In this document: positions 8,326-16,345 of the stretch, piece by piece
Layout of the letters: each line of letters opens with the position of its first letter
Position numbering within the stretch: the first letter of the stretch is position 1
NCBI GenBank assembly: GCA_900298995.1
Contig: OMIC01000007.1
Location: forward strand, 62,001 to 126,000
DNA: 64,000 bases
Origin: Hyphomicrobiaceae bacterium
Lineage (GTDB): Bacteria > Pseudomonadota > Alphaproteobacteria > Rhizobiales > Aestuariivirgaceae
Direction of reading: 5' to 3'
Translations under genes and position numbers: made by a program
Notes under the pieces: generated by a model
Databases searched by the model: none
The model's input: the letters and a program-made list of their open reading frames with translations, nothing else
Told to the model about the DNA's origin: nothing

Positions 8326-9528
8326 TTAAGCTCCTGTTGTGATTGCGGCGAATTCACGGACGCAGGCCAAGGCAAAGGCGGCGTCATTGATATGGGCGTC
8401 GACCTCGACGAGGCGGCGGTTGGGTGCGTCCTGCCAGCCGTCGCGGATCGAGGCGAAGAGAGCGGCGTCGGCCTCGGGGTCATGAAAGGGCTTGCCCGGG
8501 GCGTCGATGGCCGAGACGCCGCGCAGCGGCAGCAGAAACCGCACCGGACCCTCCATCCGGTTGATGCGCGTCACGATCCAGCGCCCGATTGCGGCATTCT
8601 CGGCCACCGTGGTGCGCATCAGCGTCACCTGCGGATTGTGCACATAGAGGTTTCGCCCGGCGAAACGTTCGGGCACGGTCTCGCGGGCAGCAAAATTGAC
8701 CATGTCCACCGCGCCCACCGAACCCACCCAAGGCACCCGGCTGCGGATCACCGCGCCAAACCGATCCTCTGTGCATGGCAGAACCCCGCCTGACAGATGG
8801 TCCGCCACCTCCGTGGTGGTGATGTCGAGCACGGCGGCGATGAAGCCTGACTCAATGAGCTTCTCGAGGCATTGTCCGCCGGTTCCCGTTGCGTGGAACA
8901 CGAAACACTCCCAGTCATCACCCAGCAGGCGGCGGATTTCCGTGACGGCGGGCGTGGTGACGCCGAACATGGTCAGGCCTGCGGCGGGCTTGCCGGACGT
9001 CACGCGGGGCGACTGGTTCAGCGCCATGCCGGCAGCGGCATGGGCGGCATTGCCGATCACCGCTCGGGTAATGGCGTTGAGGCCGGCCACATCGGCCACG
9101 GCATGCATCATGATGATGTCTGTGGGTCCGACATAGGGCGCGACATTGCCGGATGCCATGGTCGAGACCATGAGTTTCGGAACCCCCACCGGCAGTGCGC
9201 GCATGGCGGCCGTGACGATCGCCGTGTTGCCGCCGCCGCCCAGCCCCAGCACCGCGCCGATATCCGTGCGGGCACCGAGAAAACAGGTGAGCGCCTCTGC
9301 CATGGCGGTCACTGCCTGGCCACGATCCGAAAGTCCCAGCACCGCCTTTTCGCCTTCGGGATGGTGGCGCGCCACCATGGCAGGCGTTACGTCGGCGGCC
9401 GCGCGGCTTGCTGTCGTCGAGATGTCGACCAGCACCACCGGAGCCCCGGCGGCGGCCACGCGCTCCGCCGCAAAGCGCAGTTCCGCCTCCTTGGTGTCAC
9501 AGGTGCCGATGACATAGACCGGTTTCAC
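8326..9528 (-). CDS. Tm-1-like ATP-binding / UPF0261 family protein
   Basis: This is a 400-residue member of the UPF0261/Tm-1-like family, recognised from the N-terminus VYVIGTCDTKEAELRF, the glycine-rich GLGGGGNTA (95-103), the conserved MVSTMASGNVAPYVGPTDI block and the FHATGTGGQ segment. The plant relative Tm-1 binds ATP. The bacterial family has no settled reaction but often sits with TIM-barrel and carbohydrate genes. Translation starts at a GTG, 1 bp after the isomerase stop (TGA), so coupling is likely. It is the second gene of the minus-strand sugar operon. Confidence 0.85.
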   Translation of the reverse strand: MKPVYVIGTCDTKEAELRFAAERVAAAGAPVVLVDISTTASRAAADVTPAMVARHHPEGEKAVLGLSDRGQAVTAMAEALTCFLGARTDIGAVLGLGGGGNTAIVTAAMRALPVGVPKLMVSTMASGNVAPYVGPTDIIMMHAVADVAGLNAITRAVIGNAAHAAAGMALNQSPRVTSGKPAAGLTMFGVTTPAVTEIRRLLGDDWECFVFHATGTGGQCLEKLIESGFIAAVLDITTTEVADHLSGGVLPCTEDRFGAVIRSRVPWVGSVGAVDMVNFAARETVPERFAGRNLYVHNPQVTLMRTTVAENAAIGRWIVTRINRMEGPVRFLLPLRGVSAIDAPGKPFHDPEADAALFASIRDGWQDAPNRRLVEVDAHINDAAFALACVREFAAITTGA

Positions 9529-9529
9529 C

Positions 9530-10372
9530 TCAGGCGCGTGCCCAGCCCTGTTTCATGTGACGGTAGCCGAGCTTGTAGACCTCTTCCGGCGTGGGTGCGA
9601 AATCACGCCAGACGCGCGTCGCCGCGGCGAGTGCGGGCATCGAGCGCCCGAAGGCCTCGATGGTCAGCCATCCGTCATATTTCGATTTCTTCAGCGCCCT
9701 GTAGGTCTCAGCCCATGGCACGTGACCCTTGCCGGGCGTGCCACGATCGTTTTCCGAAATATGCACATGCACCATGTGTGGACGGATGGTCTTGATGGCG
9801 CCGACCGGGTCCTTCTCCTCGATGTTGGAGTGGAAGGTGTCATACATGGCCTTGATGGCGGGGTGGTTCACTTCCTCCACATAGTCGGCGAGCTGCTCCA
9901 TCGTGTTGAGGAAATAGCATTCGAAACGGTTCAGGGCTTCGAGCGCGAAGGTGACGTTCTTTCTGGCGGCATAATCGCCTGCCCGCTTGTGGAACGAGAG
10001 CGCCCGCTTGCGCTCGGCGGCGGTGGCCGGCGCGCCGCTGAAGAAGCCCAGCTCCGAATGCATCGGTCCGCCGAGGATGGGGGCGCCCAGCGCAGCCGTG
10101 CAGTCGATCGTCCACCTGGCATAGTCCTGTGCGGCCTTCTGGCTGGCCTTGTCGGGTGAGAGCGGGTTCTTGCCCTGGATGACGCTTACCACGGTGCGCT
10201 CGAGTCCGATCTTGTCGAGAAGTTCGCCCAGACGTGCGTAATGTGCCGGGTCGCCCTCGAACATCGGGATTTCGACGCCGTCATAGCCGGTCTTTTTCAG
10301 GGCCCGCAGGATGGGCTCATGCGCCAGCGTCACATGCGGCGTCCAGAGCAGAAGATTGAAACCGAGTTTCAT
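9530..10372 (-). CDS. Sugar isomerase/epimerase, D-tagatose/D-psicose 3-epimerase-like
   Basis: This is a xylose-isomerase-like TIM-barrel protein of 280 residues. The four candidate metal ligands are Glu145 (in LEALNRFE), Asp178 (YDTFHSNIEE), His204 (HVHISENDRG) and Glu239 (TIEAFGR). The spacings of 33, 26 and 35 residues equal those of the known ligands in Agrobacterium D-psicose 3-epimerase (150, 183, 209, 244), which supports a ketose 3-epimerase-type activity. The start at 10372 has GGGAGG 8 bases upstream; an ATG at 10405 does not. It heads the minus-strand operon behind a LacI-type palindrome. The exact sugar is unknown. Confidence 0.85.
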   Translation of the reverse strand: MKLGFNLLLWTPHVTLAHEPILRALKKTGYDGVEIPMFEGDPAHYARLGELLDKIGLERTVVSVIQGKNPLSPDKASQKAAQDYARWTIDCTAALGAPILGGPMHSELGFFSGAPATAAERKRALSFHKRAGDYAARKNVTFALEALNRFECYFLNTMEQLADYVEEVNHPAIKAMYDTFHSNIEEKDPVGAIKTIRPHMVHVHISENDRGTPGKGHVPWAETYRALKKSKYDGWLTIEAFGRSMPALAAATRVWRDFAPTPEEVYKLGYRHMKQGWARA

Positions 10373-10402
10373 GCGCTTGTCCTCCCAGCAATGGCGGCAG
10401 GA

Positions 10403-10427
10403 CAAACCGGTTTGCGCCGCTTGTCAA
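10403..10427 (-). promoter_or_regulatory. LacI-type operator overlapping a promoter for the isomerase operon
   Basis: CAAACCGGTTTG at 10403-10414 is a perfect 12-bp palindrome with the central CG step typical of LacI/GalR-family operators. On the minus strand a perfect TTGACA lies at 10427-10422. The palindrome falls in the 17-base spacer, and the -10 that follows is poor (TGTCCT, 10404-10399). The start codon is at 10372. A local LacI-type repressor is inferred; no lacI gene is in the window. Confidence 0.55.
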
Positions 10428-10453
10428 TCACCAGCCGCGTGCCGGGGGAACTG

Positions 10454-11164
10454 TCAGGTGAAGAGGCGCGCGCCCGTCCCGGCGATGATGCTGAGCCCGA
10501 TTCCCACCGCGACCAGGCCCGCCACCAGTTGCAGGCTGCGGCTGGCCCAGGTGAGGGTGCCGGCCGTGAGAGCCAGCGGAACCGCGATGACGGCGGAGAA
10601 CAGGGCCATGCCGGCGATGGAGCCCAGCCCGAACAGCAGCATGAAGACCAGCCCGAGCGGTACCGAGGGGGAGGAGGCGGCGGTCAGCGCCACCAGGGCG
10701 GCTGAGCCGGCCAGTCCGTGCACCATGCCCACCGCGAGGCTGCGACCCCAGCCTGTCCGGGGGTGGGCGTGGGCATGGAGACTTCTGGAGTGGTCCGGCA
10801 CGTCGCCTTCATGGCTGTGGGCATGGAAGTGCGCTTCGCCGCCCGCATGGCGGTGCACATGGAAATGGACGCGCGCCTTGACCAGCGCATGGATCAGCCG
10901 ACCGCCCAGCAGGACCAGCATGACACCGACGGCAAACTCCAGTCCGTCGGCCAGCCGCGCGTCGAGCGACAGCTTCAGGGCATAGACCAAGCCCCCGAAG
11001 GCACCCAGCGTCAGGGCGTGGCCTAGTCCCCACACTGCGCCATGGCGCAGGATGCGACGCGCCCCCGTCTTGTCGGCGGCGAGCGAGGCCATGGCAGCGA
11101 TGTGATCGGCCTCGAGCGCATGTTGCAGCCCGAGCAGGAAGCCGAAGACGATCCAGGTCAGCAT
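10454..11164 (-). CDS. NicO/UreH-type nickel-cobalt transporter-like membrane protein, His-rich loop
   Basis: This is a 236-residue membrane protein with about six helices. It contains HALEADH (15-21), which fits the HX4DH metal-binding motif of the NiCoT transporter superfamily, and a second GLGHALTLG segment near residue 46. The loop at residues 92-134 carries 13 histidines in HXH arrangements, as in RcnA/NicO efflux or UreH-type proteins. Transport of Ni, Co or another divalent metal across the inner membrane is the best guess. It lies 51 bp downstream of the metallo-hydrolase on the same strand and may be read through from the polyamine-type operon. No urease or cobalamin genes are nearby. 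Confidence 0.75.
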   Translation of the reverse strand: MLTWIVFGFLLGLQHALEADHIAAMASLAADKTGARRILRHGAVWGLGHALTLGAFGGLVYALKLSLDARLADGLEFAVGVMLVLLGGRLIHALVKARVHFHVHRHAGGEAHFHAHSHEGDVPDHSRSLHAHAHPRTGWGRSLAVGMVHGLAGSAALVALTAASSPSVPLGLVFMLLFGLGSIAGMALFSAVIAVPLALTAGTLTWASRSLQLVAGLVAVGIGLSIIAGTGARLFT

Positions 11165-11215
11165 GGGGTGTCTATAGCCCTCCGGCGCCCGCGAAGCGAG
11201 CGCGGATTGTGGCGA

Positions 11216-11962
11216 TCAGCCAAGGTGGCAGCCGGGCTTGTGCCGGCCGTCGAGATATTCCGCGATCAGCTGCCGGAAGCGGGTTGGCCCGAAACTCGGG
11301 AAATGCCCGCCATGCACGACGCGCACGGGCAGGGACGAGAGCCGGGCGAGGGTCTTGCGATAGGTGGCAATGTCGGAGTGATAGGTGTCGTCGATCAGCG
11401 GACCGTCATACAGGATGTCGCCGGAGAGGAAGATGCCGGTCGCGCGATCGAACAGCCCGATTCCGCCGGGCGAATGGCCAGGCGTGTGAATGACCTCGAA
11501 GGCGCGGTCGCCGAGCGAGATCACATCGCCCTGTTCCAGTGCCCGGCCGAGCCGTGCCGGCCGCACCCGGTAGCTGGCCTGGTCCCAGCCCTCGGGCAGG
11601 GCATCAAACATCTCGTCTGTGGCGTAGCGGTCGGCCAGCGTCCAGTCATTGCGCGGATCGGTCAGGACATGCGCCTCCGCCATGTGCACCGCGCAGGCCC
11701 CGAATTCATGGTGGCAGCCGATATGGTCGAAATGCGTGTGGCTTGCCACGCAGGTCAGCGGGCGCTCCGAGACCAGCGGCACATGCGTCCTCAGGCTGAA
11801 ATGGCCGAGGCCCGAATCGAACAGCAGGTCGCGGTCGCGGCCGCGCACATGCCAGATGTTGCAGCGAAAGAACGGCTTGATCCACGGCTCGTGGATCAGC
11901 GTGACGCCGTCGGCAAAGGCGATCGTCTCATACCAATGGCCGGCACTGACACGGAGTTGCAT
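11216..11962 (-). CDS. Metallo-beta-lactamase-fold hydrolase
   Basis: This 248-residue protein is a zinc-dependent MBL-fold hydrolase. The HTHFDHIG motif (His75, His77, Asp79, His80) binds the metals, TPGHSPGG near residue 158 supplies the next ligand, and GDILYDG and VHGGHFPSFG supply the remaining ones. There is no signal peptide, so it is cytoplasmic. It starts 3 bp after the ATPase stop of the spermidine/putrescine-type ABC operon, so it is likely cotranscribed with it. The substrate is unknown. Confidence 0.85.
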   Translation of the reverse strand: MQLRVSAGHWYETIAFADGVTLIHEPWIKPFFRCNIWHVRGRDRDLLFDSGLGHFSLRTHVPLVSERPLTCVASHTHFDHIGCHHEFGACAVHMAEAHVLTDPRNDWTLADRYATDEMFDALPEGWDQASYRVRPARLGRALEQGDVISLGDRAFEVIHTPGHSPGGIGLFDRATGIFLSGDILYDGPLIDDTYHSDIATYRKTLARLSSLPVRVVHGGHFPSFGPTRFRQLIAEYLDGRHKPGCHLG

Positions 11963-11965
11963 GGC

Positions 11966-12970
11966 TCAGTCCCTCAGAACGATCACGTGGCGGGCGTCGA
12001 TGGCGAGCCGGACCGCCTCGCCCGCTGCCACGGGTGTTTCGGCGCCGACCCTCGCCAGCACGTCGCTATCCCCGACCCTGGCAGTGACGCGCTTGTAGCT
12101 GCCCTGAAACACGACATCGATGACGGTTGCGGGAATGTCGCCGCCCAGCGCGACATGTTCGGGTCGCACAGCCACGGCTGTCGCCTCGGGCGGGGCGGGA
12201 AACGATCCGGCTGCCGTTGTGATGGCGCCCTGCGCCGTCCGGCCCGGAAGAATGCTGCTCTCGCCCATGAAGGTGGCGGTGAAGCGGGTTCGCGGGCGCT
12301 GATAGACCCGTTCGGGTGTCCCCTCATCCTCGATCCGCCCCCGGTTCATCACCACGATGTGGTCGGCCAGCGCCATGGCCTCTTCCTGGTCATGCGTGAC
12401 ATGGATGAAGGCCGTGCCCACGCGCCGCTGGATTGCCTTGAGCTCGTCCTGCATCTGACGCCGGAGCTTGAGGTCGAGGGCGCCGAGCGGCTCGTCGAGC
12501 AGCAGCACCGCAGGCTCGACCAGCAGCGCCCTTGCCAGGGCCACGCGCTGGCGCTGGCCGCCTGAGAGCTGATGCGGCTTCCTCGCGAAGGCCTCGCCAA
12601 GCCCGACGGTCTCGAGCATGGCGCGTGCCGCCCGGTCGCGCTCCGCGCGGCCCACGCCCCGCATGCGCAGGCCGAAGCCGACATTGGCGCCGACACTCAT
12701 GTGCGGAAACAGCGCATAGTCCTGGAACACCGTGGCGGTCGGGCGCCGTGCAGGCGCGAGTGCCGTGCAGTCCTGTCCGCCGATCAGCACACGGCCGCGT
12801 TCCGGCGTCAGGAACCCCCCGAGCACCGAGAGCAGCGTTGTCTTGCCCGAGCCCGATGGCCCGAGCAGCACGGTATAGCTGCCGGGCGCCAGATCGAGCG
12901 TGACGTCCTGCAGCACCGGACCGGCACCAAAGCCGTGCGAGACCTGCTGAATGGAAACGAGCGGCGTCAT
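11966..12970 (-). CDS. Polyamine-type ABC transporter ATPase (PotA-like)
   Basis: This is the ATP-binding subunit of a spermidine/putrescine-type importer, 334 residues long. Walker A is GPSGSGKT (37-44), the signature is a perfect LSGGQ (135-139), Walker B is VLLLDE (155-160) and the H-loop His is 193. A C-terminal TOBE domain spans about 245-334. Its start overlaps the stop of the permease gene by 4 bases (ATGA), and the MBL hydrolase follows after 3 bp. The motif set is canonical, unlike the ATPase at 3374. Confidence 0.9.
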   Translation of the reverse strand: MTPLVSIQQVSHGFGAGPVLQDVTLDLAPGSYTVLLGPSGSGKTTLLSVLGGFLTPERGRVLIGGQDCTALAPARRPTATVFQDYALFPHMSVGANVGFGLRMRGVGRAERDRAARAMLETVGLGEAFARKPHQLSGGQRQRVALARALLVEPAVLLLDEPLGALDLKLRRQMQDELKAIQRRVGTAFIHVTHDQEEAMALADHIVVMNRGRIEDEGTPERVYQRPRTRFTATFMGESSILPGRTAQGAITTAAGSFPAPPEATAVAVRPEHVALGGDIPATVIDVVFQGSYKRVTARVGDSDVLARVGAETPVAAGEAVRLAIDARHVIVLRD

Positions 12971-13737
12971 TGCGGTCGCTTCCGGAAGGCGATGAGTTCA
13001 AAGACAATCGCCAGAACGACCGACACGCCGAACACCAGCGCGCCCACCGCATTGGTCTTCGGGTTGAGCCCGGCGCGCAGCATGTTCCAGATCTCGACGG
13101 GCAGGGTGGTGTCGAAGCGCGTGAGCAGGAAGGAGATCACGAATTCATCCCAGGAAAAGGTCATGGAAAGGAAGAAGGCAGCGAACAGCGCGGGCCACAT
13201 CATCGGTGCGGTGACCAGCAGCAGCAGCTTTGCCTCGCTCGCCCCCAGATCGCGCGCCGCGCGTTCGATATTGGCCTGGTTCTCGCCCATCTGGCTGTAG
13301 AGGATGGCGAAGCAGAGCGGCAGGTTGATCACCACATGGCCGATGCCGGCTGCGGCCAGCGACTTGGGGAAACCGATCCAGTTGAAGAAGATCAGGAGCC
13401 CCATGCCGATGATGAGATAGCTCACGGTGAGCGGCAGCGTGATGATGCCGCGCAGCAGGGCGGATCCCGGCAGATGGAAACGCGCGAAGCCCCATGCGGC
13501 GAGAAAGCCCAGTCCCGTCGCCAGCGCCGATGACAGCAGCGCCACGAGAATGGAATTGACGAGCCCCGCCGTCAGCCGCGCATCGGAGAGCACGGCCGCG
13601 TACCAGCGCAGGGAGGGTCCGTTGAAAGGCGGGATCGGAAACAGCGTCCCCTGAAAGGAGAACAGCACCAGCACCGCCACTGGCAGGAAGATGAAGCCGT
13701 AGATCGCGAGCGCGTAAAGGTAGGCGGCGGCTCTCAT
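12967..13737 (-). CDS. Polyamine-type ABC permease (PotC-like)
   Basis: This is an inner-membrane permease with six helices, about 256 residues from the preferred start at 13737. A GAGAGG ribosome-binding site lies 7 bases upstream of that start; the in-frame ATG at 13770 would overlap the neighbouring permease by 32 bases. It contains the periplasmic PPFNGPSLRWYAAVL segment and the EAA-type loop ERAARDLGASEAKLLLLVTAPMM (about 165-185) typical of PotC/YdcV proteins. It pairs with the upstream PotB-like permease and overlaps the ATPase by 4 bases. Confidence 0.88.
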   Translation of the reverse strand: MRAAAYLYALAIYGFIFLPVAVLVLFSFQGTLFPIPPFNGPSLRWYAAVLSDARLTAGLVNSILVALLSSALATGLGFLAAWGFARFHLPGSALLRGIITLPLTVSYLIIGMGLLIFFNWIGFPKSLAAAGIGHVVINLPLCFAILYSQMGENQANIERAARDLGASEAKLLLLVTAPMMWPALFAAFFLSMTFSWDEFVISFLLTRFDTTLPVEIWNMLRAGLNPKTNAVGALVFGVSVVLAIVFELIAFRKRPQ

Positions 13738-13738
13738 G

Positions 13739-14575
13739 CTAGGTCCTCTCGATCTTGAGCCAGCGCGCACAGACGAGATAGGCGACCGTCACCACCGCCA
13801 TGAGGATGAGCGAGAGCGCCGAGGCGGAGGCGAAATCACCGCGCCGCCCGATCTGCATCATGATCAGCTGCGGCATGAGGAGTTCGTTGTTGCCGCCCAG
13901 GATCTGCGGCGTGATGTAGTCGCCGATCGCGAGGACGAAGGTCAGGAAGGCGCCGACCATGATGCCCGGGAGGGTGAGGGGCAGGATCACATGCACGAAG
14001 CTCTGCAGGCCCGAAGCTCCGAGATCGGCTGCAGCCTTGCGGTAGTTGGGCGAGAGCTGCTTGAGGTTCGCATAGATCGTCAGTGTCAGGAGCATCACGA
14101 AGAAATGAACGAAGCCCGTCACCGTCGCCATGCGGGTGTTGGCCAGCTGGACGGGCTCGCCGAGGATGCCGAGCGAGGTCAGCGACGCGTTGATCACGCC
14201 CTTCTCAGCCAGAACCAGGAGCCATGAATAGGAGCGCACCACATAGGACGTCCAGAAGGGCAGGACGGCCAGCATCAGTGCGAGCCGCTGCCAGCGCTCC
14301 GGCACCAGGAAGGCGAGGATCCAGGCGAAGGGATAGGCCAGCAGCACCGACAGCACGGTCACGGCCAGCGTCACCTCGAGCGAATTGGTGAGTGCGCGCC
14401 AGTAGCTCGGATTTGTGAAGAACTGCCCGTAGGCGGCAAGACTCCATCCGTCCTCGCCCTTTGGGCTCAGGCTGACGAGCGCCATGGCCGCGAAGGGCGC
14501 GGCAAAGAAGACCAGCGTCCACAGCAATGCCGGTGAGACGCTGGCCCAGCCGATGCGGTTGACGGAGGCGCTCAC
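13739..14575 (-). CDS. Polyamine-type ABC permease (PotB-like)
   Basis: This is the first permease of the PotABCD-like importer, 278 residues with six membrane helices. The EAA loop reads RKAAADLGASGLQSFVHVILP near residues 178-198. Translation starts at a GTG that overlaps the binding-protein stop (GTGA), which indicates coupling. The next permease begins 1 bp after its stop codon. Confidence 0.88.
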   Translation of the reverse strand: MSASVNRIGWASVSPALLWTLVFFAAPFAAMALVSLSPKGEDGWSLAAYGQFFTNPSYWRALTNSLEVTLAVTVLSVLLAYPFAWILAFLVPERWQRLALMLAVLPFWTSYVVRSYSWLLVLAEKGVINASLTSLGILGEPVQLANTRMATVTGFVHFFVMLLTLTIYANLKQLSPNYRKAAADLGASGLQSFVHVILPLTLPGIMVGAFLTFVLAIGDYITPQILGGNNELLMPQLIMMQIGRRGDFASASALSLILMAVVTVAYLVCARWLKIERT

Positions 14576-15639
14576 TGCGCCTGGATCATTTCGGTCCAGA
14601 GATCCTGCATCTTCTTGTCGAGTTCCTCGGACGGCGCGGGATATCCCTGGGCGCGGGCGAGGAAGGCCGGCTGCTCATCAAAGCGCAGGATCTTCTTCTG
14701 GTCCGCCGACAGTGCAGCCTGCTTGCTGGCGGGCATGCCCCAGTAGCAGGAGGAGGTGGCAAGACGGGCCTGTCCCTCGGGGCTCAGGATGTACTGGATG
14801 AACTTGAGCGCGGCGTCCTTGTTCCTGGAGTCCTTGAACATGGCCAGCGACTGCGACCACAGGACCGCGCCTTCCTCGGGGATCGAGAAATCGAGATCCG
14901 GATTTTCCCTGGCGATGCCGGCGGTGACCCATTCGCCGCCGCCGATCAGCACATCGGCCTCGCCGGTGGCGAGTGCGGTCTGGCTGGCGACGACGTCGGT
15001 GACGGCCTTGGCGTTGGCCTTCATCTTCAGCAGCACCTCCTTGAGGGCCGGGAGGTCGGCTTCCGTCAGGTCCGCCGTCTTCTTGCCGATGGCCATGGCG
15101 GCGAGCCCGATCACGGGCAGGTAATAGTCATAGATCGCGACCCGGCCCTTGTAGGCGTCGTTTCCGAGCACGGCGAGCGACTGCATGTCGGCGGGGTTCA
15201 CCTTGGCCTTGTTGAAGCTGATGGTGTTGTAGCCGAACTTCTCGGTGATGCCGTACCGCTTGCCGTCGAACCTGGAGTGCTGGTCCATCAGCACCTCGGG
15301 GAAGATGTCGGCGATGGGCAGCTGGTCTTCGGGCAGCGGTTCGAACAGGCCGCGTTCGACACCGCGCCGCACGTCCACCGTATCGACGACCATCACGTCC
15401 CAGTCGCCGGGCTGCGACTGCTCGACAATGGCGAGGCCGGCGCCCGTTCCCTCGAATTCCTTCACATTGACCTTGATGCCGGTGGCGTCCTCGAAGGGCT
15501 TGAGGAGGTTGGGGTCGGAATGATCGCACCAGACGAGGGCGTTGAGGTCCGCCGCGCCGGCGGCTGCGTAGGAGGCCATGAAGGCAAGAGCGGCCACGGA
15601 GGCGCCGAGCAGACGGCGCGAGATACGAGCGTTGGTCAT
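14572..15639 (-). CDS. Polyamine-type periplasmic binding protein (PotD/PotF-like)
   Basis: This is a 355-residue periplasmic binding protein with a signal peptide at about residues 1-29 (ISRR, a hydrophobic core, cleavage near AGA-ADL). The mature part starts LNALVWCDHSDPNLLKPFEDATGIKVNV, the usual opening of family 1 spermidine/putrescine-like binding proteins. GGGAG precedes the ATG. It is the first gene of the potD-B-C-A-MBL operon and is divergent from the tetR gene. The ligand may be a polyamine, an omega-amino acid or a related amine. The aminotransferase beyond tetR makes an amine or amino acid substrate attractive, but this is inference. Confidence 0.87.
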   Translation of the reverse strand: MTNARISRRLLGASVAALAFMASYAAAGAADLNALVWCDHSDPNLLKPFEDATGIKVNVKEFEGTGAGLAIVEQSQPGDWDVMVVDTVDVRRGVERGLFEPLPEDQLPIADIFPEVLMDQHSRFDGKRYGITEKFGYNTISFNKAKVNPADMQSLAVLGNDAYKGRVAIYDYYLPVIGLAAMAIGKKTADLTEADLPALKEVLLKMKANAKAVTDVVASQTALATGEADVLIGGGEWVTAGIARENPDLDFSIPEEGAVLWSQSLAMFKDSRNKDAALKFIQYILSPEGQARLATSSCYWGMPASKQAALSADQKKILRFDEQPAFLARAQGYPAPSEELDKKMQDLWTEMIQAQ

Positions 15640-15673
15640 TTGCGTTTCTCCCTTTCTTGTTAAAAGATGAACC

Positions 15674-15703
15674 GATTTTAAAATTGAGTCAATTTCAAAA
15701 ATC
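15674..15703. promoter_or_regulatory. Palindromic operator candidate between potD and tetR, centred on a GANTC site
   Basis: AAATTGA-G-TCAATTT at 15681-15695 is a perfect 7-bp-arm inverted repeat. It extends to 15676-15700 with one mismatch per arm, and GATTTT/AAAATC lie at the flanks. The centre is GAGTC (15686-15690), a CcrM target. The 79-bp divergent region is AT-rich against its surroundings. On the minus strand TTGACT overlaps the palindrome. It is a likely autoregulatory site for the adjacent TetR protein. Confidence 0.55.
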
Positions 15704-15718
15704 TGGCATCCTCGTCAC

Positions 15719-16345
15719 ATGTCAGGTCTCCGGGAACGACAGAAGGCGCTTCGCCACGACCGTATTCTCGAGGCGGCAGCCCGGCTGTTCCGCGAACACG
15801 GCTATGAAGATGTGAAGATGGAGGCCATTGCCGCGGCGGCGGAAGTGGCGATCGGCACCATCTACAACTACTACCAGAACAAGGGCGACCTGCTGGTCGC
15901 CATTGTCTCGCTCGAGGTCGAGGAGGTCATCCGGGCCGGCGAGGGCGTGATCGCCAACCCCCCGGCCACGGCCGAGGCGGCGGTCGACGCGCTGATCGGC
16001 GGCTATGTCGAGCATTCCCTGCACTATCTTTCCAAGGAGATGTGGCGTCAGGCCATGGCCATCTCCACCGTCCAGCCGACCAGCCCCTTCGGCGAGACCT
16101 ATGCCGCGCTCGACGTGGCACTGGCGCGCCAGACCTGCGCGCTGCTCGTCAAGCTCCAGGAACTGGGCCTGCTCAGCCGGCGGGCGGACGCGGCCGGCCT
16201 CGGCGACGTCATCTTCAACAACACCAACATGAATTTCATCGTCTTCGTGAAGCCCGAGCCGATGACCATGGAGGATCTGCGGTCACAGCTCCGCCACCAG
16301 CATGGGGCGGTGCTGGCGGGGTGTACGGTGGATGCGAACGATTAA
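15719..16345 (+). CDS. TetR-family transcriptional regulator
   Basis: This is a 208-residue regulator. The N-terminal helix-turn-helix runs over about residues 15-62, with the recognition region VAIGTIYNYYQNKGDLLVAIV, which is a textbook TetR signature. The C-terminal part is the ligand-binding and dimerisation domain. No Shine-Dalgarno sequence is visible before the ATG, so translation may be weak or leaderless. It is divergent from the polyamine-type transporter and directly upstream of an aminotransferase whose promoter carries a 10-bp inverted repeat. It probably controls both in response to an amine or amino acid. Confidence 0.88.
   Translation: MSGLRERQKALRHDRILEAAARLFREHGYEDVKMEAIAAAAEVAIGTIYNYYQNKGDLLVAIVSLEVEEVIRAGEGVIANPPATAEAAVDALIGGYVEHSLHYLSKEMWRQAMAISTVQPTSPFGETYAALDVALARQTCALLVKLQELGLLSRRADAAGLGDVIFNNTNMNFIVFVKPEPMTMEDLRSQLRHQHGAVLAGCTVDAND

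Noticed and set aside
10454-10890. His-rich coding as a repeat or low-complexity CRISPR-like array
   Set aside because: The His codons lie inside a membrane protein loop and there is no repeat-spacer periodicity. No CRISPR array was seen anywhere in the window.
11042-12565. 507-codon plus-strand frame opposite the MBL and ATPase genes
   Set aside because: It is antisense to two genes with intact catalytic motifs and has no domain of its own.
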